Notes: generated from the sequence alone by a model not told the origin. A DNA stretch of 64,000 bases from Pseudovibrio denitrificans JCM 12308 (GCF_001310815.1 NZ_BAZK01000024.1:20356-84355); one strand, 5' to 3'; shown: positions 48,153-57,810, numbered from the stretch's first letter. Numbers and translations: made by a program.

Positions 48153-48546
48153 ACCAGTCGGCCGGACGGTTGCTGCTGCAAGTGCCGAAAGGCCGCAGGG
48201 GAGGAAAGTCCGGGCTCCATGGAGACACGGTGCCGGATAACGTCCGGCGAGGGTGACCTTAGGGAAAGTGCCGCAGAAAGCAAACCGCCAGTGCATGCAT
48301 TGGTAAGGGTGAAAGGGTGGAGTAAGAGCCCACCGCGTTTTTGGCAACAAAAACGGCATGGTAAACCCCACCGGGAGCAAGACCGAATAGGGGCGGCGCG
48401 GAAGTTTTCTTCCAGTCATGTTTCCAGACCTGACCGCCCGGGTTGGTCGCTAGAGGTGTTCAGCAATGGGCATCCCAGATGAATTGCCGTCACGTACAGG
48501 GGTAACACCCTGTGCCTTACAAAACCCGGCTTACAGGCCGACTGGT
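48153..48546 (+). ncRNA. rnpB: RNase P RNA (type A)
   Basis: About 394 nt. P1 is formed by ACCAGTCGGCC at the 5' end and GGCCGACTGGT at the 3' end. Conserved core blocks are present: GGGGAGGAAAGTCCGGGCTC (P3-P4 region, ~48198-48217), GAGGGTGACCTTAGGGAAAG, the AGTAAGAGCCCACCG block, GACCGAATAGGGGCGGC and the 3' ACAAAACCCGGCTTACAGGC. It is the catalytic RNA that trims tRNA 5' leaders. Ends are set from P1 pairing. Confidence 0.96.
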
Positions 48547-48626
48547 ATTTTAAAAGACGTTACCGATCACTAATTGCTTTGATCCATGTTATACGTTTTG
48601 GCTCTATCGTATGATTGGAGGGAAGC

Positions 48627-49448
48627 GTGACTGCAGTTGCGATCTGGTACAACGAGATTGGAAAAGGGGTGTGGGCTGTAAGTGATACTCTGCTTTCTAA
48701 ATCAGATGGAGCAGGTGAGCTTATAAAAGATGCTTCCAAAGTTCTTCCACTTACAGTGGCAAGACGGCAAGTTACTTCTCAGGATAAAGATATAGAATGG
48801 AGTGCAATTCGGTACGGACCGGAGTTGGGTTTTTGCTTTGCTGGTAGTAGCCTAGTTGCTCAAAATATTTATTTGGCACTGGTGCCTCTATTAGGGAATG
48901 TAAAGACATTTTCAGAGGATTTTGTCCCAAAACTAGCGTCAGTTGCAGAGTATGTTTTTAGTTATTCTTGTGAGAGATGGGAGGATTATAAGTATACCCT
49001 AGGAGAGGCCGGTTTATTTGAGTTGGGGCTGTTCGGGTATTGCTTGGTTGAGAAAAAATTTTCTGTTTATCTCATTAGGTTTGAGAAATCTGATGGAGTT
49101 TACGAATTGAAACTTCATGCTCATGAAAATCTGAAAGATAACGACTTCTTTTATCTGGGAGATCAGCGCGAAAAAGTTGAAGAGCTTATTGGCAAAGAGT
49201 TCGCTTCTGGTGGGAAGCCTGGAAGGCCCGTTGATCGAGCACCCAAAAATGTACTTGGTGACCTAATCAATGATCCTAACTGGGAAACGATTGGCGGAGG
49301 GATGCAGCTCGCAATATCTACGTCGCTCGGTCTTGAAATGTATGCGACGTGTACCAAGCTTGGAAGCCAAATTACTTATCTTGGAAGGCCTCTGGACACA
49401 GTCGGAAAATTGGATGAGGGGATGCCACTGGGCAATTTCATTTATTAA
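48627..49448 (+). CDS. Proteasome/HslV-like Ntn-hydrolase, uncharacterised
   Basis: 273 residues. Start GTG 48627 has GGAGG five nt upstream and gives Met-Thr-Ala-Val-Ala; removal of Met would expose Thr1. Then VWAVSDTLLS places an Asp where HslV and proteasome beta subunits have Asp17, a Lys follows in DASKVLPL, and LGFCFAGSSLVAQNIYLAL matches their GFAG helix region. The family likeness is by pattern only. The gene is clearly more AT-rich than its neighbours and sits just after rnpB, suggesting acquisition. Length exceeds HslV (~175). Confidence 0.55.
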   Translation: MTAVAIWYNEIGKGVWAVSDTLLSKSDGAGELIKDASKVLPLTVARRQVTSQDKDIEWSAIRYGPELGFCFAGSSLVAQNIYLALVPLLGNVKTFSEDFVPKLASVAEYVFSYSCERWEDYKYTLGEAGLFELGLFGYCLVEKKFSVYLIRFEKSDGVYELKLHAHENLKDNDFFYLGDQREKVEELIGKEFASGGKPGRPVDRAPKNVLGDLINDPNWETIGGGMQLAISTSLGLEMYATCTKLGSQITYLGRPLDTVGKLDEGMPLGNFIY

Positions 49449-49451
49449 AAG

Positions 49452-49479
49452 AAAGCACCGCTTTGGTGGGCGGTGCTTT
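49452..49479 (+). terminator. Terminator of the Ntn-hydrolase-like gene
   Basis: AAAGCACCGC / GCGGTGCTTT, perfect 10-bp stem with 8-nt loop; the stem's own A- and T-runs let it act in both directions. Confidence 0.75.
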
Positions 49480-49548
49480 GGAGGTGGTGGCAAACGTTGA
49501 GGGCATTGCCACTAATGTTTGACCTGGGAAGTCTTGAGTTAGTTGGTC

Positions 49549-50544
49549 TTAGATGCGGATGACCAGTTTGCCCTGATTGGTGCCGTCGAAGAGTTTGTTG
49601 ATGGCTTCAGGGGCTTGTTTCAGGCCCTCTTCGATATCAAGGCGGTATTTGATCTGACCTTTTTGAGCGTAAGCGCTCAGTTTCTCAAAGATCTCGCCGA
49701 AGCGGTGCTGTTGATCGATGATCACCAAGCCTTTCAAGGTGAGGCGTCGTGCAATGGCACGGACCAGATGAGGGCCTACGGACGGCTCGGTGTCGTTATA
49801 GGTGGAGATCAGACCACACAATGTGATTTTGCCGCCAATCTTCATGTTGTCGAGCGCCACTTCCAGCACCTTGCCGCCGACGTTTTCGAAGTGGCGATCA
49901 ATGCCATCCGGTGCGTACTTGGCGACCATCTCTTCAAGGTTTTCGGTTTTGTAATTGATGACGGCGTCGAAGCCGAGCTCATTGAGGAGCCATTCTTTTT
50001 TCTCGTCTGAGCCGGTGACGCCGATAACTTTGAGGCCTTCGGCTTTTGCGATCTGGCCAACGAGGGAGCCAACGGAGCCTGCCGCACCAGAGATGAGGAC
50101 AGTTTCGCCCGCTTTTGGCGTGTCGATTAATTCCATGAAGCCGTGGTAAGCGGTGGCACCCGGAAGACCAAGGAGGCCCATGAAGTGTTCCAGTGGTACG
50201 TCTTCTGGAAGAGGGACAAGATCTTCGCCGGTGGTGATGTAGTGCTCACTCCAGCCGAACATGCCGTTTACTCTTGTGCCGACGGTGAAAGCTGAGTTGT
50301 TGGAGGCTTCTACGATGCCGATGCCAAAGCTGCGCATGGTTTCGCCGATGCGGACTGGTGGCATGTAGCTGCCTTCATCCTCGTCCAGCCAGCCGCGCAT
50401 GGCCGGATCCAGAGACATATATACTTGCTTGACCAGAACTTCGCCGTCTTTCAGTTCCGGCAGGTCTTCCTGCACTATCTTGAAATCAGTCGGTTTGATC
50501 ATGCCGTTCGGGCGGGATGCTAATGTAACTCGTGTGTTTGTCAT
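49549..50544 (-). CDS. NADP-dependent MDR oxidoreductase (CurA/leukotriene-B4-dehydrogenase type)
   Basis: 331 residues. Zinc-free MDR: N-terminal LSLDPAMRGWLDE-type motif (VYMSLDPAMRGWLDEDEGSY) and a Rossmann motif TVLISGAAGSVGSLVGQIAK, then GIDRHFENVGGKVLEVALDN. It reduces activated C=C bonds such as alkenals or curcumin with NADPH. ATG 50544 (MTNTRV) taken as start. Followed on the same strand upstream by an SRPBCC protein and an SDR. Confidence 0.9.
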   Translation of the reverse strand: MTNTRVTLASRPNGMIKPTDFKIVQEDLPELKDGEVLVKQVYMSLDPAMRGWLDEDEGSYMPPVRIGETMRSFGIGIVEASNNSAFTVGTRVNGMFGWSEHYITTGEDLVPLPEDVPLEHFMGLLGLPGATAYHGFMELIDTPKAGETVLISGAAGSVGSLVGQIAKAEGLKVIGVTGSDEKKEWLLNELGFDAVINYKTENLEEMVAKYAPDGIDRHFENVGGKVLEVALDNMKIGGKITLCGLISTYNDTEPSVGPHLVRAIARRLTLKGLVIIDQQHRFGEIFEKLSAYAQKGQIKYRLDIEEGLKQAPEAINKLFDGTNQGKLVIRI

Positions 50545-50650
50545 TTCATTCTCGCGCACAGCGCGTACCTAATTGTTTTATTGGAAGGTTTGATTGAGCC
50601 AGAGTTGGGAAAACTGGTCTGGCTCAATCTGTTTGGAGATGAGAGAAGGA

Positions 50651-51121
50651 TTACGCTGCTACCCGAAGGCCGGAGTATTTCTCCACGTAGTCAGCGTTGC
50701 TTTTCAGAAGGCCGCGCAGGCCTTTCTTGAACTGGAACTTCATGAGAGGTGTCAGAATCTTCCCGAGGATACCCATTTTCGGAGTGAAGCTCATGGTCAT
50801 GGTGACACGGGTTTTGCTTGGGCCTTCCGGAGTGAATTCAAAGATTGCTTTGCCATCTCTGAACGGTGCATTGGTGTCGTAGATATCGATGGTGATGCGC
50901 TGATGCTCCAGATATTCGGAGATGCGCTCTTTCAGGAAGGTTTTGCCATCGGTGAAGTCGCATTGACGAACAGCGCCAACACCGGTTTTCTGCTTTTTGC
51001 CAAGCAAGTAGGAAGCATTTAGGCCCGGGTGAAATTTGTTGATGTTGCCGTAGTCGTCCCAACTGTCCCAGACAGTGGCGATAGGGGCATTTACGGTTTG
51101 GTGGACTGCAATCGAAACCAT
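50651..51121 (-). CDS. SRPBCC-family (START-like) protein
   Basis: 156 residues. The helix-grip fold pattern appears: VSIAVHQTVNAPIATVWDSW, FHPGLNASYLLG and a conserved CDFTDGKTFLKERISEYLEH. Probably binds a hydrophobic ligand, as in polyketide-cyclase-like members. ATG 51121 has a GAGGAGAG site. Lies between the MDR and the SDR genes, all on the minus strand. Confidence 0.82.
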   Translation of the reverse strand: MVSIAVHQTVNAPIATVWDSWDDYGNINKFHPGLNASYLLGKKQKTGVGAVRQCDFTDGKTFLKERISEYLEHQRITIDIYDTNAPFRDGKAIFEFTPEGPSKTRVTMTMSFTPKMGILGKILTPLMKFQFKKGLRGLLKSNADYVEKYSGLRVAA

Positions 51122-51331
51122 CTGAACTCTCCTCATGTTGAAAAGGGGGAGGCAGACACTACCGAGGCCAGAAACCACCTCTGTCATTGGGGGATGGGTC
51201 TTGTCTGCTCCCTTGAGCTCATAGATAGCGTGATGAAAAATGGACCGGTAGATAGGTAAAGATGGACATGATGGTTCAAAAATGAACCAAGGGTCTCTTG
51301 CCGGTTTTGTGAGGAAAGGTTGTTTGCAGGA

Positions 51332-52054
51332 TCAGGCAGATTGCCTTGTGGCTGTTATGACCAGTTCGCGAATGTTCACGTTCTGAGGCTGATTGTAGGC
51401 AAACAGCGTTGCATCCGCCACGCTTTGTGGGTCAAGTGCGCCGCCGATCTGCCTTTTTTGCTTTTCGTAATCTTCGCGGATCTTTGCATCGCGTGTGCTG
51501 TCCGGCAGGGCGGTTTCGACGAGGCCGGGAACAATAGTGATGACGCGAACGTTGTGGCCAGCTACTTCCTGACGCAAAGCTTCGCTGAGGCCATGGATGG
51601 CGACCTTGGTTGCGCCGTAGGCGGCTCGCATGGGGAAAGCTTTCTTGGCAGTCATGGAGCCGATGTTGATGATGGTGCCGGAACTGCGTTTGTACATTTG
51701 CTGTAGAACTGCATGGATGCCATTGAAGACACCGCGCAGGTTCACATCGATCATCTTGTTCCAGTCTTCTGGCTTCTGATCTTTGAGTTCGCCCAGAAAC
51801 ATACAGCCTGCATTGTTGACGATTGCATCTGCCGGTCCAAGGGCCTGTTCAGCGTGGCGGATGGCTTTGGCCATTTGCTCGCGGTTGGTCACATCCACTT
51901 TGCGGCAGATTGTGTTGGGGAGGTCCATGGCGACCATGGGTTCTTTACGTCTTGCTAAAAGCAGCAGGGGGTGCCCGTCTTTGCTGAAGGTTCTTGCAAT
52001 GGCTGCGCCGATGCCAGAGCTGGCACCTGTGATCACAACAAGGGGCTTTGTCAT
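51332..52054 (-). CDS. Short-chain dehydrogenase/reductase
   Basis: 240 residues. Classical SDR: cofactor loop TGASSGIGAAIARTF, NNAGCMFLGEL, catalytic Ser in INIGSMTAKKAF and YGATK as the Tyr-Lys pair. NADP preference is suggested by ARRKEP after strand 2. Substrate unknown. It could be functionally linked to the neighbouring oxidoreductase, though a 210-bp gap separates it from the SRPBCC gene. Confidence 0.9.
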   Translation of the reverse strand: MTKPLVVITGASSGIGAAIARTFSKDGHPLLLLARRKEPMVAMDLPNTICRKVDVTNREQMAKAIRHAEQALGPADAIVNNAGCMFLGELKDQKPEDWNKMIDVNLRGVFNGIHAVLQQMYKRSSGTIINIGSMTAKKAFPMRAAYGATKVAIHGLSEALRQEVAGHNVRVITIVPGLVETALPDSTRDAKIREDYEKQKRQIGGALDPQSVADATLFAYNQPQNVNIRELVITATRQSA

Positions 52055-52201
52055 GGGTTTGCTTGGGTTCCGGTCACCGTGAGTGTCATGATCTCTAACC
52101 CATTACGCGAAATAGTTTTCTGAAGCCTGTTATGAGCGGCTAAAGTTTGTTTCTATTCGTTGAGTGCCTTTACAGGGTTTGAGCAGGGTGGAGGGGAACT
52201 G

Positions 52202-52894
52202 TTGGAAGATCTGAGTTCAATTCTAATGCCAGAAATGGTGACTGTTCCGGCTGGTGTTCTTTCTCAAAAGGATGACCGCACAGGGAAAAGGTGGGCGGTG
52301 CAAGTTCAGTTGTTTGAGGTTGCGAAGTATCCTGTCACTCAAGCGCTGTATGGTTCAGTTTTGGGAGAGTGGCCCTCACTTTTCAAAGGGGATGACTTGC
52401 CGGTCGAGTCTGTGAGTTGGTTTGATGCATTGCGGTTTTGTAATGAGCTTTCGACGCGCTGTGGGCTCGAGCCTTGCTATGCATTTCATGCGGATGACGC
52501 GGTTGAGCAGCAGCCGAAGAGTGGTGGTTTTCGTTTGTTGACGGATGCAGAGTGGGAGTATGCCTGCCGTGGCGGTTCTCATGAGCCGCGATATGGGCCG
52601 CTGGATGAAGTGGCCTGGTATGCTGAGAATTCCGGAGGAGCACCACAGAAGGTTGGCCAGAAGGCTGCAAATACCTTCGGGCTTCATGACATGCTCGGTA
52701 ATGTGTGGGAGTGGTGTTGGGATCAGTATGATCCTCACGTCTATGGTCAATACCGGGTCTTCAAAGGTGGTGGTTGGGCTGATGAGGCGAGGGGATGTCT
52801 GGTCACCAATCGGCGGCGAAGTCATCCAGCTTTCCGAGTTGATGATCTGGGGTTTCGCATTGCCAGGACGGTGAGGTTGACTGGTTCAGCCTGA
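52202..52894 (+). CDS. Formylglycine-generating-enzyme-like (SUMF1-type) protein
   Basis: 230 residues from a TTG with a GGAGGGG site. The FGE-sulfatase/C-lectin-like fold shows PVESVSWFDALRFCNELSTR, LTDAEWEYACRGG, the DMLGNVWEWCWDQYD signature, FKGGGWADEARGC and DLGFRIARTV. Of the paired cysteines of true FGEs only one remains in the last motif, so formylglycine formation is doubtful. Many bacterial members lacking the pair act in other oxidations or binding. No sulfatase is nearby. Confidence 0.78.
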   Translation: MEDLSSILMPEMVTVPAGVLSQKDDRTGKRWAVQVQLFEVAKYPVTQALYGSVLGEWPSLFKGDDLPVESVSWFDALRFCNELSTRCGLEPCYAFHADDAVEQQPKSGGFRLLTDAEWEYACRGGSHEPRYGPLDEVAWYAENSGGAPQKVGQKAANTFGLHDMLGNVWEWCWDQYDPHVYGQYRVFKGGGWADEARGCLVTNRRRSHPAFRVDDLGFRIARTVRLTGSA

Positions 52895-52936
52895 TCAAGT
52901 ACTCATGATTTCTATATGTATACATTGGAATACAAT

Positions 52937-53557
52937 ATGGATTTTTGGGTTTGGTTTTCCTTCGTTCTGATTTCTGCTGCGAACATTGTCACGCCGGGGC
53001 CGGCGATCCTCAACACTGTGCGGAGGGCAGCGCAGTTGGGAATGGGCAGAGTGTTTCCGACCATTCTGGGTAACACGCTTGGTCTTGCTATTGCTGGTTC
53101 CTTCTGTGCGGGTGGAGTTGCTAGCTTTGTGCTTACCTCAGAGATTTTGTGGAGCGTGTTTCGGTGGCTCGGCGTGGGGTATCTGGTGTGGCTTGGGCTC
53201 AAGTTTGTCTTCAAACGTGAGGAGATTGATTTGTCTGGTGATGTGAGAGCTTCCGTCTCTGGCATGACATTATTTTGGGAAGCTTTTTTGTTGGCTGTCA
53301 CCAATCCCAAAGCCATTCTCTTCTTCGTGGCCCTGTTTCCGCAGGTGATGCGTTCTGAGAGTGCGTTGCTGCCGCAAGCTGCTATCTTGGTTGCAACGTT
53401 TTGTGGGATTTCGGTTCTCTCTTTATGCAGTTATTCGGCATTGGCGTCTCTGCTACGGGCGCGCTTTATCACGCAGGCTCGGTATCGCCGGTTTCGTGTG
53501 GTCTCAGGCTTTGTTCTGTTTGGGTTTGCCGAGAAAATTGCTGGCGAGGTGCGTTAA
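52937..53557 (+). CDS. LysE/RhtB-family amino-acid exporter
   Basis: 206 residues, about six helices. N-terminal motif FVLISAANIVTPGPAILNTV with the family NxxTPGP, then FPTILGNTLGLAIAGSFCAG and NPKAILFFVALFPQVM. It exports amino acids or homoserine lactones. ATG 52937 preferred to 52916. The gene precedes pepT by 90 bp in the same direction, which could give a peptide-to-amino-acid efflux unit. Confidence 0.88.
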   Translation: MDFWVWFSFVLISAANIVTPGPAILNTVRRAAQLGMGRVFPTILGNTLGLAIAGSFCAGGVASFVLTSEILWSVFRWLGVGYLVWLGLKFVFKREEIDLSGDVRASVSGMTLFWEAFLLAVTNPKAILFFVALFPQVMRSESALLPQAAILVATFCGISVLSLCSYSALASLLRARFITQARYRRFRVVSGFVLFGFAEKIAGEVR

Positions 53558-53646
53558 AGCGGTTTGCATTTGTCAGAGGAGAGGTGTTCCTGCTTGAAAC
53601 TTGGGGAGCTTCGCGCAGATAAGAGGTAACTGCAAGGAGATCTTCT

Positions 53647-54888
53647 ATGAGAACAGAATTTGATCAGGAACTGGAAGAGCGTCTCGTTCGTTATGCTGCG
53701 ATTGATACGCAGAGTGATGAGACCTGCCCAGAGACCCCAAGCTCTCAGATCCAGCTCGACCTGCAAAAGGTGCTGCGTGCTGAGCTGATGGAGATTGGTG
53801 CAAGCGACGTTGAGCTGACCGAGTACGGCGTTGTTCTTGCAACTATTCCTGCGACTATCGAGACTGATGTGCCTGTGATTGGCTTGCTGGCGCACGTGGA
53901 TACTGCCCCTGCTTATCATGCGGAAGGCGTGAAGCCGCGTGTTCATCGTGCGTATGATGGATCTGCGATTTCCTTCCCGGATGCGGATGAGTTGTCCCTA
54001 TCTCCTGAGAACTCCCGCTATCTTGGTGAGAAGATTGGTGATGACATCATCACCGCCAGCGGCAGCACTCTGTTGGGTGCGGATGACAAGGCTGGTGTTG
54101 CGATCATCATGTGTCTTGCGCGTCATTTGCTGGCAAACCCGCAGATCCCTCATGGCAAGTTGCGCATTGCGTTTACGCCAGATGAAGAAATCGGGCGCGG
54201 TGTTCATGACAAGCTGCCGGGTGATCTGGGTGCTGACTTCGCCTACACACTGGATGGCGGCAAAGTCGGAGAACTGAATTACGAGAACTTCTGCGCTGAT
54301 GGTGCGACCGTGAAGATCACGGGTGTTTCTGTTCATCCAGGTTATGCGAAAGACAAGCTGGTCAACGCACTGCACCTAGCGGGCAAGATCATCGCCATGC
54401 TGCCGCATGCGACGATGACACCTGAGACCACTGATGGTCGTGATGGCTTCATCTTCGTTGCCGACATGGTTGGTAATGCTGCTGAAGCAGAGTTGCATTT
54501 TGTTCTGCGTGATTTTGAGCTGGAAGGCCTTGAAGCAAAAGCTGATTTGCTGGAGCAGGTATGTGCTGCTGTCCAGGCGACTGAGCCGCGTGCGTCTATC
54601 ACCTGTGAGGTGAAAGAGCAGTACCGCAACATGCATCACTGGCTGCGTGATGACATGACCCCGGTGGACCTGGCGAAGGCGGCTTACGAGGACATGGGCC
54701 TGACTGTTTCCTCCAAACCGATCCGTGGTGGAACAGATGGTTCCGTCCTGACTGCCAAGGGAACATCCTGCCCGAACATCTTCACCGGTATGCAGGAAAT
54801 CCATGGCCCGCTGGAGTGGATCAGTGTGCAAGATATGGCGATGGCCACACAGGTTTGCCTGAAGCTGGTTGAGCGCGCAGCGAAGTAA
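53647..54888 (+). CDS. pepT: Peptidase T (tripeptidase)
   Basis: 413 residues, M20 family. Zinc ligands in LLAHVDTAPA, GADDKAGVAI, TPDEEIGRG, TLDGGKVGE and the late GGTDGSVLTAKG, all in their usual order. It removes the N-terminal residue from tripeptides in the cytoplasm. ATG 53647 carries an AAGGAG site. It ends 3 bp before the convergent merR stop. Confidence 0.95.
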   Translation: MRTEFDQELEERLVRYAAIDTQSDETCPETPSSQIQLDLQKVLRAELMEIGASDVELTEYGVVLATIPATIETDVPVIGLLAHVDTAPAYHAEGVKPRVHRAYDGSAISFPDADELSLSPENSRYLGEKIGDDIITASGSTLLGADDKAGVAIIMCLARHLLANPQIPHGKLRIAFTPDEEIGRGVHDKLPGDLGADFAYTLDGGKVGELNYENFCADGATVKITGVSVHPGYAKDKLVNALHLAGKIIAMLPHATMTPETTDGRDGFIFVADMVGNAAEAELHFVLRDFELEGLEAKADLLEQVCAAVQATEPRASITCEVKEQYRNMHHWLRDDMTPVDLAKAAYEDMGLTVSSKPIRGGTDGSVLTAKGTSCPNIFTGMQEIHGPLEWISVQDMAMATQVCLKLVERAAK

Positions 54889-54890
54889 GC

Positions 54891-55345
54891 TCACTCGGCC
54901 TGAAGAACTATTGGAAACCGCTGGCTATTTGGTCGGCGGTTTCTTTTTGTCTGTTGGCGTTTGCCGGTCGTCTTCAGCATGCGTTGAAAGGACGGGCACT
55001 CCAGATGACTTGGGGCGGGGCAGTCAGCCACGTGGTGCAGAACATTGCGCAGGGCAGTGAGCTCTTTGATTTGCTCATCAATCTGGTCAGCGCGTTCCCG
55101 GATCTGGTCTCTCGGGATTTGCAGCTGGCCCTGCTCTGAAAACATGCCGGCAATCTCGTTTAGAGAGAAACCGCCTGCTTTTGCGAGGGTGATCAGGGCC
55201 AGCTTGGTCAGGATCTGCGGCTCGTACTGGCGTCTGAGGCCGTGCCGGGTGACAGACTGAATGAGCCCGACTTCCTCATAATACCGCAGGGTGGAAGCTT
55301 TACGCCTGAACGCTCGGTGATCTCTCCAATATCCAGCAGTTTCAT
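54891..55345 (-). CDS. MerR-family regulator (frameshifted)
   Basis: 151 residues after restoring one A in an A-run near 55299. N-terminal MerR helix-turn-helix (MKLLDIGEITERSGVKASTL, then RYYEEVGL on the other side of the shift), central QTLTKLALITLAKAGGF region and effector part with coiled coil (RERADQIDEQIKELTALRNV) and two cysteines in CPAPSHLECPSF. It is divergent from the MFS transporter and shares its operator. The C-terminus (KTTGKRQQTKRNRRPNSQRF) is basic and unusual. Confidence 0.82.
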
Positions 55346-55347
55346 AC

Positions 55348-55378
55348 TTGACCTCAAGTTGACTTGAAGTCGTATCCT
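55348..55378. promoter_or_regulatory. MerR-type promoter and operator of the merR-MFS divergon
   Basis: -35-like TTGACC (55348-55353) and TATCCT (55373-55378) are 19 bp apart, the MerR-family hallmark, with TCAAGT-TG-ACTTGA (55354-55367) in the spacer. It resembles SoxR boxes, but the adjacent regulator lacks the SoxR cysteine set. Confidence 0.7.
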
Positions 55379-55414
55379 GATCCCATCAGGGCAATTTTGC
55401 AAGAGGATAAGCAA

Positions 55415-56646
55415 ATGAAACAAGTGCACGTGGAGCCCACACAACAGGTCTGGAAAGACCCCAGAGCCATTGCTTTGCTGATGGCGGCTACTTTGACGGT
55501 GATGGCGAATGCAACCATCAGTCCAGCGCTTGCCGGGCTGGAGGAGATGTTCAAAGATGATCCGAATGTGTTGTGGCTGTCTCGGCTACTGGTTTCGACG
55601 CCTTCGCTGACCGTTATCATCTGCGCTCCGCTGGCTGGGGTGATTGCGGACCGTTATGGTCGGCGGGCGTTGTTGCTTGTTGGTGTTCTGCTGTTTGCCG
55701 TGATGGGGAGCGCTGGGCTGTTTCTGCCGGATCTGACGAGCATGCTGGTGAGCCGCCTGGGGCTTGGCGTGGCTGTGGCCATGGTGATGACAGCGCAAAC
55801 GGCTTTGATTGGCGACTACTTTGTTGGCGATCAGCGTAGTTCTCTGATGGGTTTGCAGACGTCTGCGCGTAACTTTGGTGGCTTTCTGTTTATCTCTATG
55901 GCTGGTGTGTTGGCGGTGAGTTCTCCGCGGTTGCCCTTTGCTATTTATGGATTGGCGTTGCTGATGGTGCCGTTTCTGTGGCGTTACATTAGTGAACCTG
56001 CAAGGCATACCGGCGGAGCACGGAAAACCGCCAATACTGAAGATGATGGCGCGGCAGCCTGGGCATTGTTGTTAGGAGCGTTGGCTGTCTTGCAGATGCT
56101 GACGAACATGATCTTCTTTCTAATGCCAACGCAGTTGCCGTTCTTCTTGGATGCGCAAGGGTATGACAGTGCGAGTATGACAGGCGCTGCGCTCGGTGCG
56201 TTGATGTTGTCTGGCGGAACGGCAGCGTTGCTTTACGGACGGATCAAGGCGCGTGTTGGTATAGCGGTGCGTTCACGTTGGCTTATGGATTTATGGCGGT
56301 GGGATTGATGTTGCTGACACTGCAAAGAACGTGGAGCGTGTTCCTTGGAACGGCCGCCATGGGGGCAGGTTATGCGCTGGCAATGCCGAACTTTCCGGCT
56401 ATGGCTTTGCAGGTTGCGCCGAGTTCACGCCGTGGTATGGCTGGTGGTGTTCTGACGTCCTCAGTCTTCCTCGGTCAGTTCCTCTCCGTCTTCGTCAGTA
56501 TTCCGCTGATTGCAGCGGTTGGGTTTGCCGGGACCTTCCAGATCGTTGCGACTGCGCTGATGTGCATGGCTTTGGTTGGGTTGCTGGTCTTCATCTGGCG
56601 TTCTTTCCGCAAAGCAACGACTGCGTTTGTAAGGCTGGAAAACTGA
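55415..56646 (+). CDS. MFS transporter (frameshifted)
   Basis: 410 residues after restoring one T near 56260 (VGYSGAFTLAYGFMAVG across the shift). About 12 helices with the MFS motif between helices 2 and 3 (GVIADRYGRRALLLVG) and the drug/H+ antiporter-like SRLGLGVAVAMVMTAQTALI. Divergent from the MerR-type regulator with a shared operator, so expression is probably induced by an exported compound. ATG 55415 has an AGAGGATAA site. Confidence 0.85.
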
Positions 56647-56931
56647 ACTTAAGAGCTTACGAGAGCGTCAGCTTCACCGAGCAAAACTGTAGATTTTTGT
56701 TGATGCTCTTGTTTGCTCTGGAATAGTACGTAGACCACGCAAAACGAAGCTGTCATGGTGCTCTGATTGCCGCGCTTGGAACGCGGTGAGATGAGCGCTT
56801 AGAGCAGTTGGTAGGAGCCGGGATAAAGGCAGACTGTTTTAGGTGATGTAATGCCTTTGACATGGTTGCCATGTAAGAGCAGAGGCATAACTGAAAGCGT
56901 GCCTTTTAAGGCCTTATCTTGGAATAGCCGC

Positions 56932-57750
56932 ATGAGTGATTTGCCGGTTTTAGGCGCAGCAATGTGCGTCAAACATCTTCCTCAACATCGTGAATGGTTG
57001 CTGGAACTTCCCCGAGACCTTGAACTGCAAGATTTCTATAACTGGAAGTTGCTGGACAATGGGTGTGATGACCTGATCGCAGAAGCGAAGAAGCTTCTGG
57101 ATGGTCATGAAGGACGTCTCGGTTTGCATGGTCCGTTCTACAATATGGATCTGTCTGCAGCTGATCCGCTGTTTCAGCAGGCGGTTCGCAAGCGGTTGGA
57201 TCAGGGCATTGAGCTGTGTGCCAAGATGGGTGCAGATCAGATGGTGCTGCACAGCCCCTATACGATCTGGGATCACAACAACCTGGATATCTACGACAAT
57301 GGCCGTCAGATGAAGCTGGAGATGATCCATGCCAACCTGAAGGATGTTGTTGCCAAGGCTGAGGACATGGGCTGTGTCATCGTACTGGAGAACATTGAGG
57401 ATCTGGATCCGTCCTACCGGATGGACATCCTGAAGAGTTTTGATAGTGAGGCTCTAGCGCTTTCCATTGATACCGGGCACGCTCACTACATGCACTCCTG
57501 CTATGGCGCGCCGCCGGTTGATTACTTCATCAAGTCGGCAGGCAACACTCTGCAGCACGTGCATATTCAGGACATTGATGGTTATGCTGATCGTCACTGG
57601 AATCCGGGTGAGGGATCTATTCCGTGGGAGCCGCTGTTTGCGGAGCTGGCAAAGCTGACGAGCAATCCGCGTCTGATCCTTGAGATCATGGATGAGACCA
57701 CTTTGCGCAAGGGTGCGGATTATCTGGTTGGACTGGGTGTTGCCAGATAA
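56932..57750 (+). CDS. Sugar phosphate isomerase/epimerase-like TIM-barrel protein
   Basis: 272 residues, xylose-isomerase-like superfamily. Metal-site motifs: VIVLENIED, DTGHAHYMHS, HVHIQDIDGYADRHWNPGEG and ILEIMDETT, with LHGPFYNMDLSAADP near the front. It is probably a divalent-metal-dependent isomerase or endonuclease-IV-like fold without a known substrate. ATG 56932. Flanked by gaps, so it stands alone and ends at a hairpin terminator. Confidence 0.82.
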   Translation: MSDLPVLGAAMCVKHLPQHREWLLELPRDLELQDFYNWKLLDNGCDDLIAEAKKLLDGHEGRLGLHGPFYNMDLSAADPLFQQAVRKRLDQGIELCAKMGADQMVLHSPYTIWDHNNLDIYDNGRQMKLEMIHANLKDVVAKAEDMGCVIVLENIEDLDPSYRMDILKSFDSEALALSIDTGHAHYMHSCYGAPPVDYFIKSAGNTLQHVHIQDIDGYADRHWNPGEGSIPWEPLFAELAKLTSNPRLILEIMDETTLRKGADYLVGLGVAR

Positions 57751-57781
57751 CAGAAGCGCTTGCTTTTTGTGATGAGATTTT

Positions 57782-57810
57782 GAGGCTGGCAGAGCTGTCA
57801 GCCTCTTTGC
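57782..57810 (+). terminator. Terminator of the isomerase-like gene
   Basis: GAGGCTG / CAGCCTC stem with inner CAG / CTG pairing, followed by TTTG. Confidence 0.6.

Noticed and set aside
48065..48482. Frames across the RNase P RNA on both strands
   Set aside because: They coincide with conserved structural blocks of rnpB.
55348..55378. Operator considered proof that the regulator is SoxR
   Set aside because: The box is SoxR-like but the protein has only two cysteines in a C-x9-C arrangement, not the SoxR Fe-S set.
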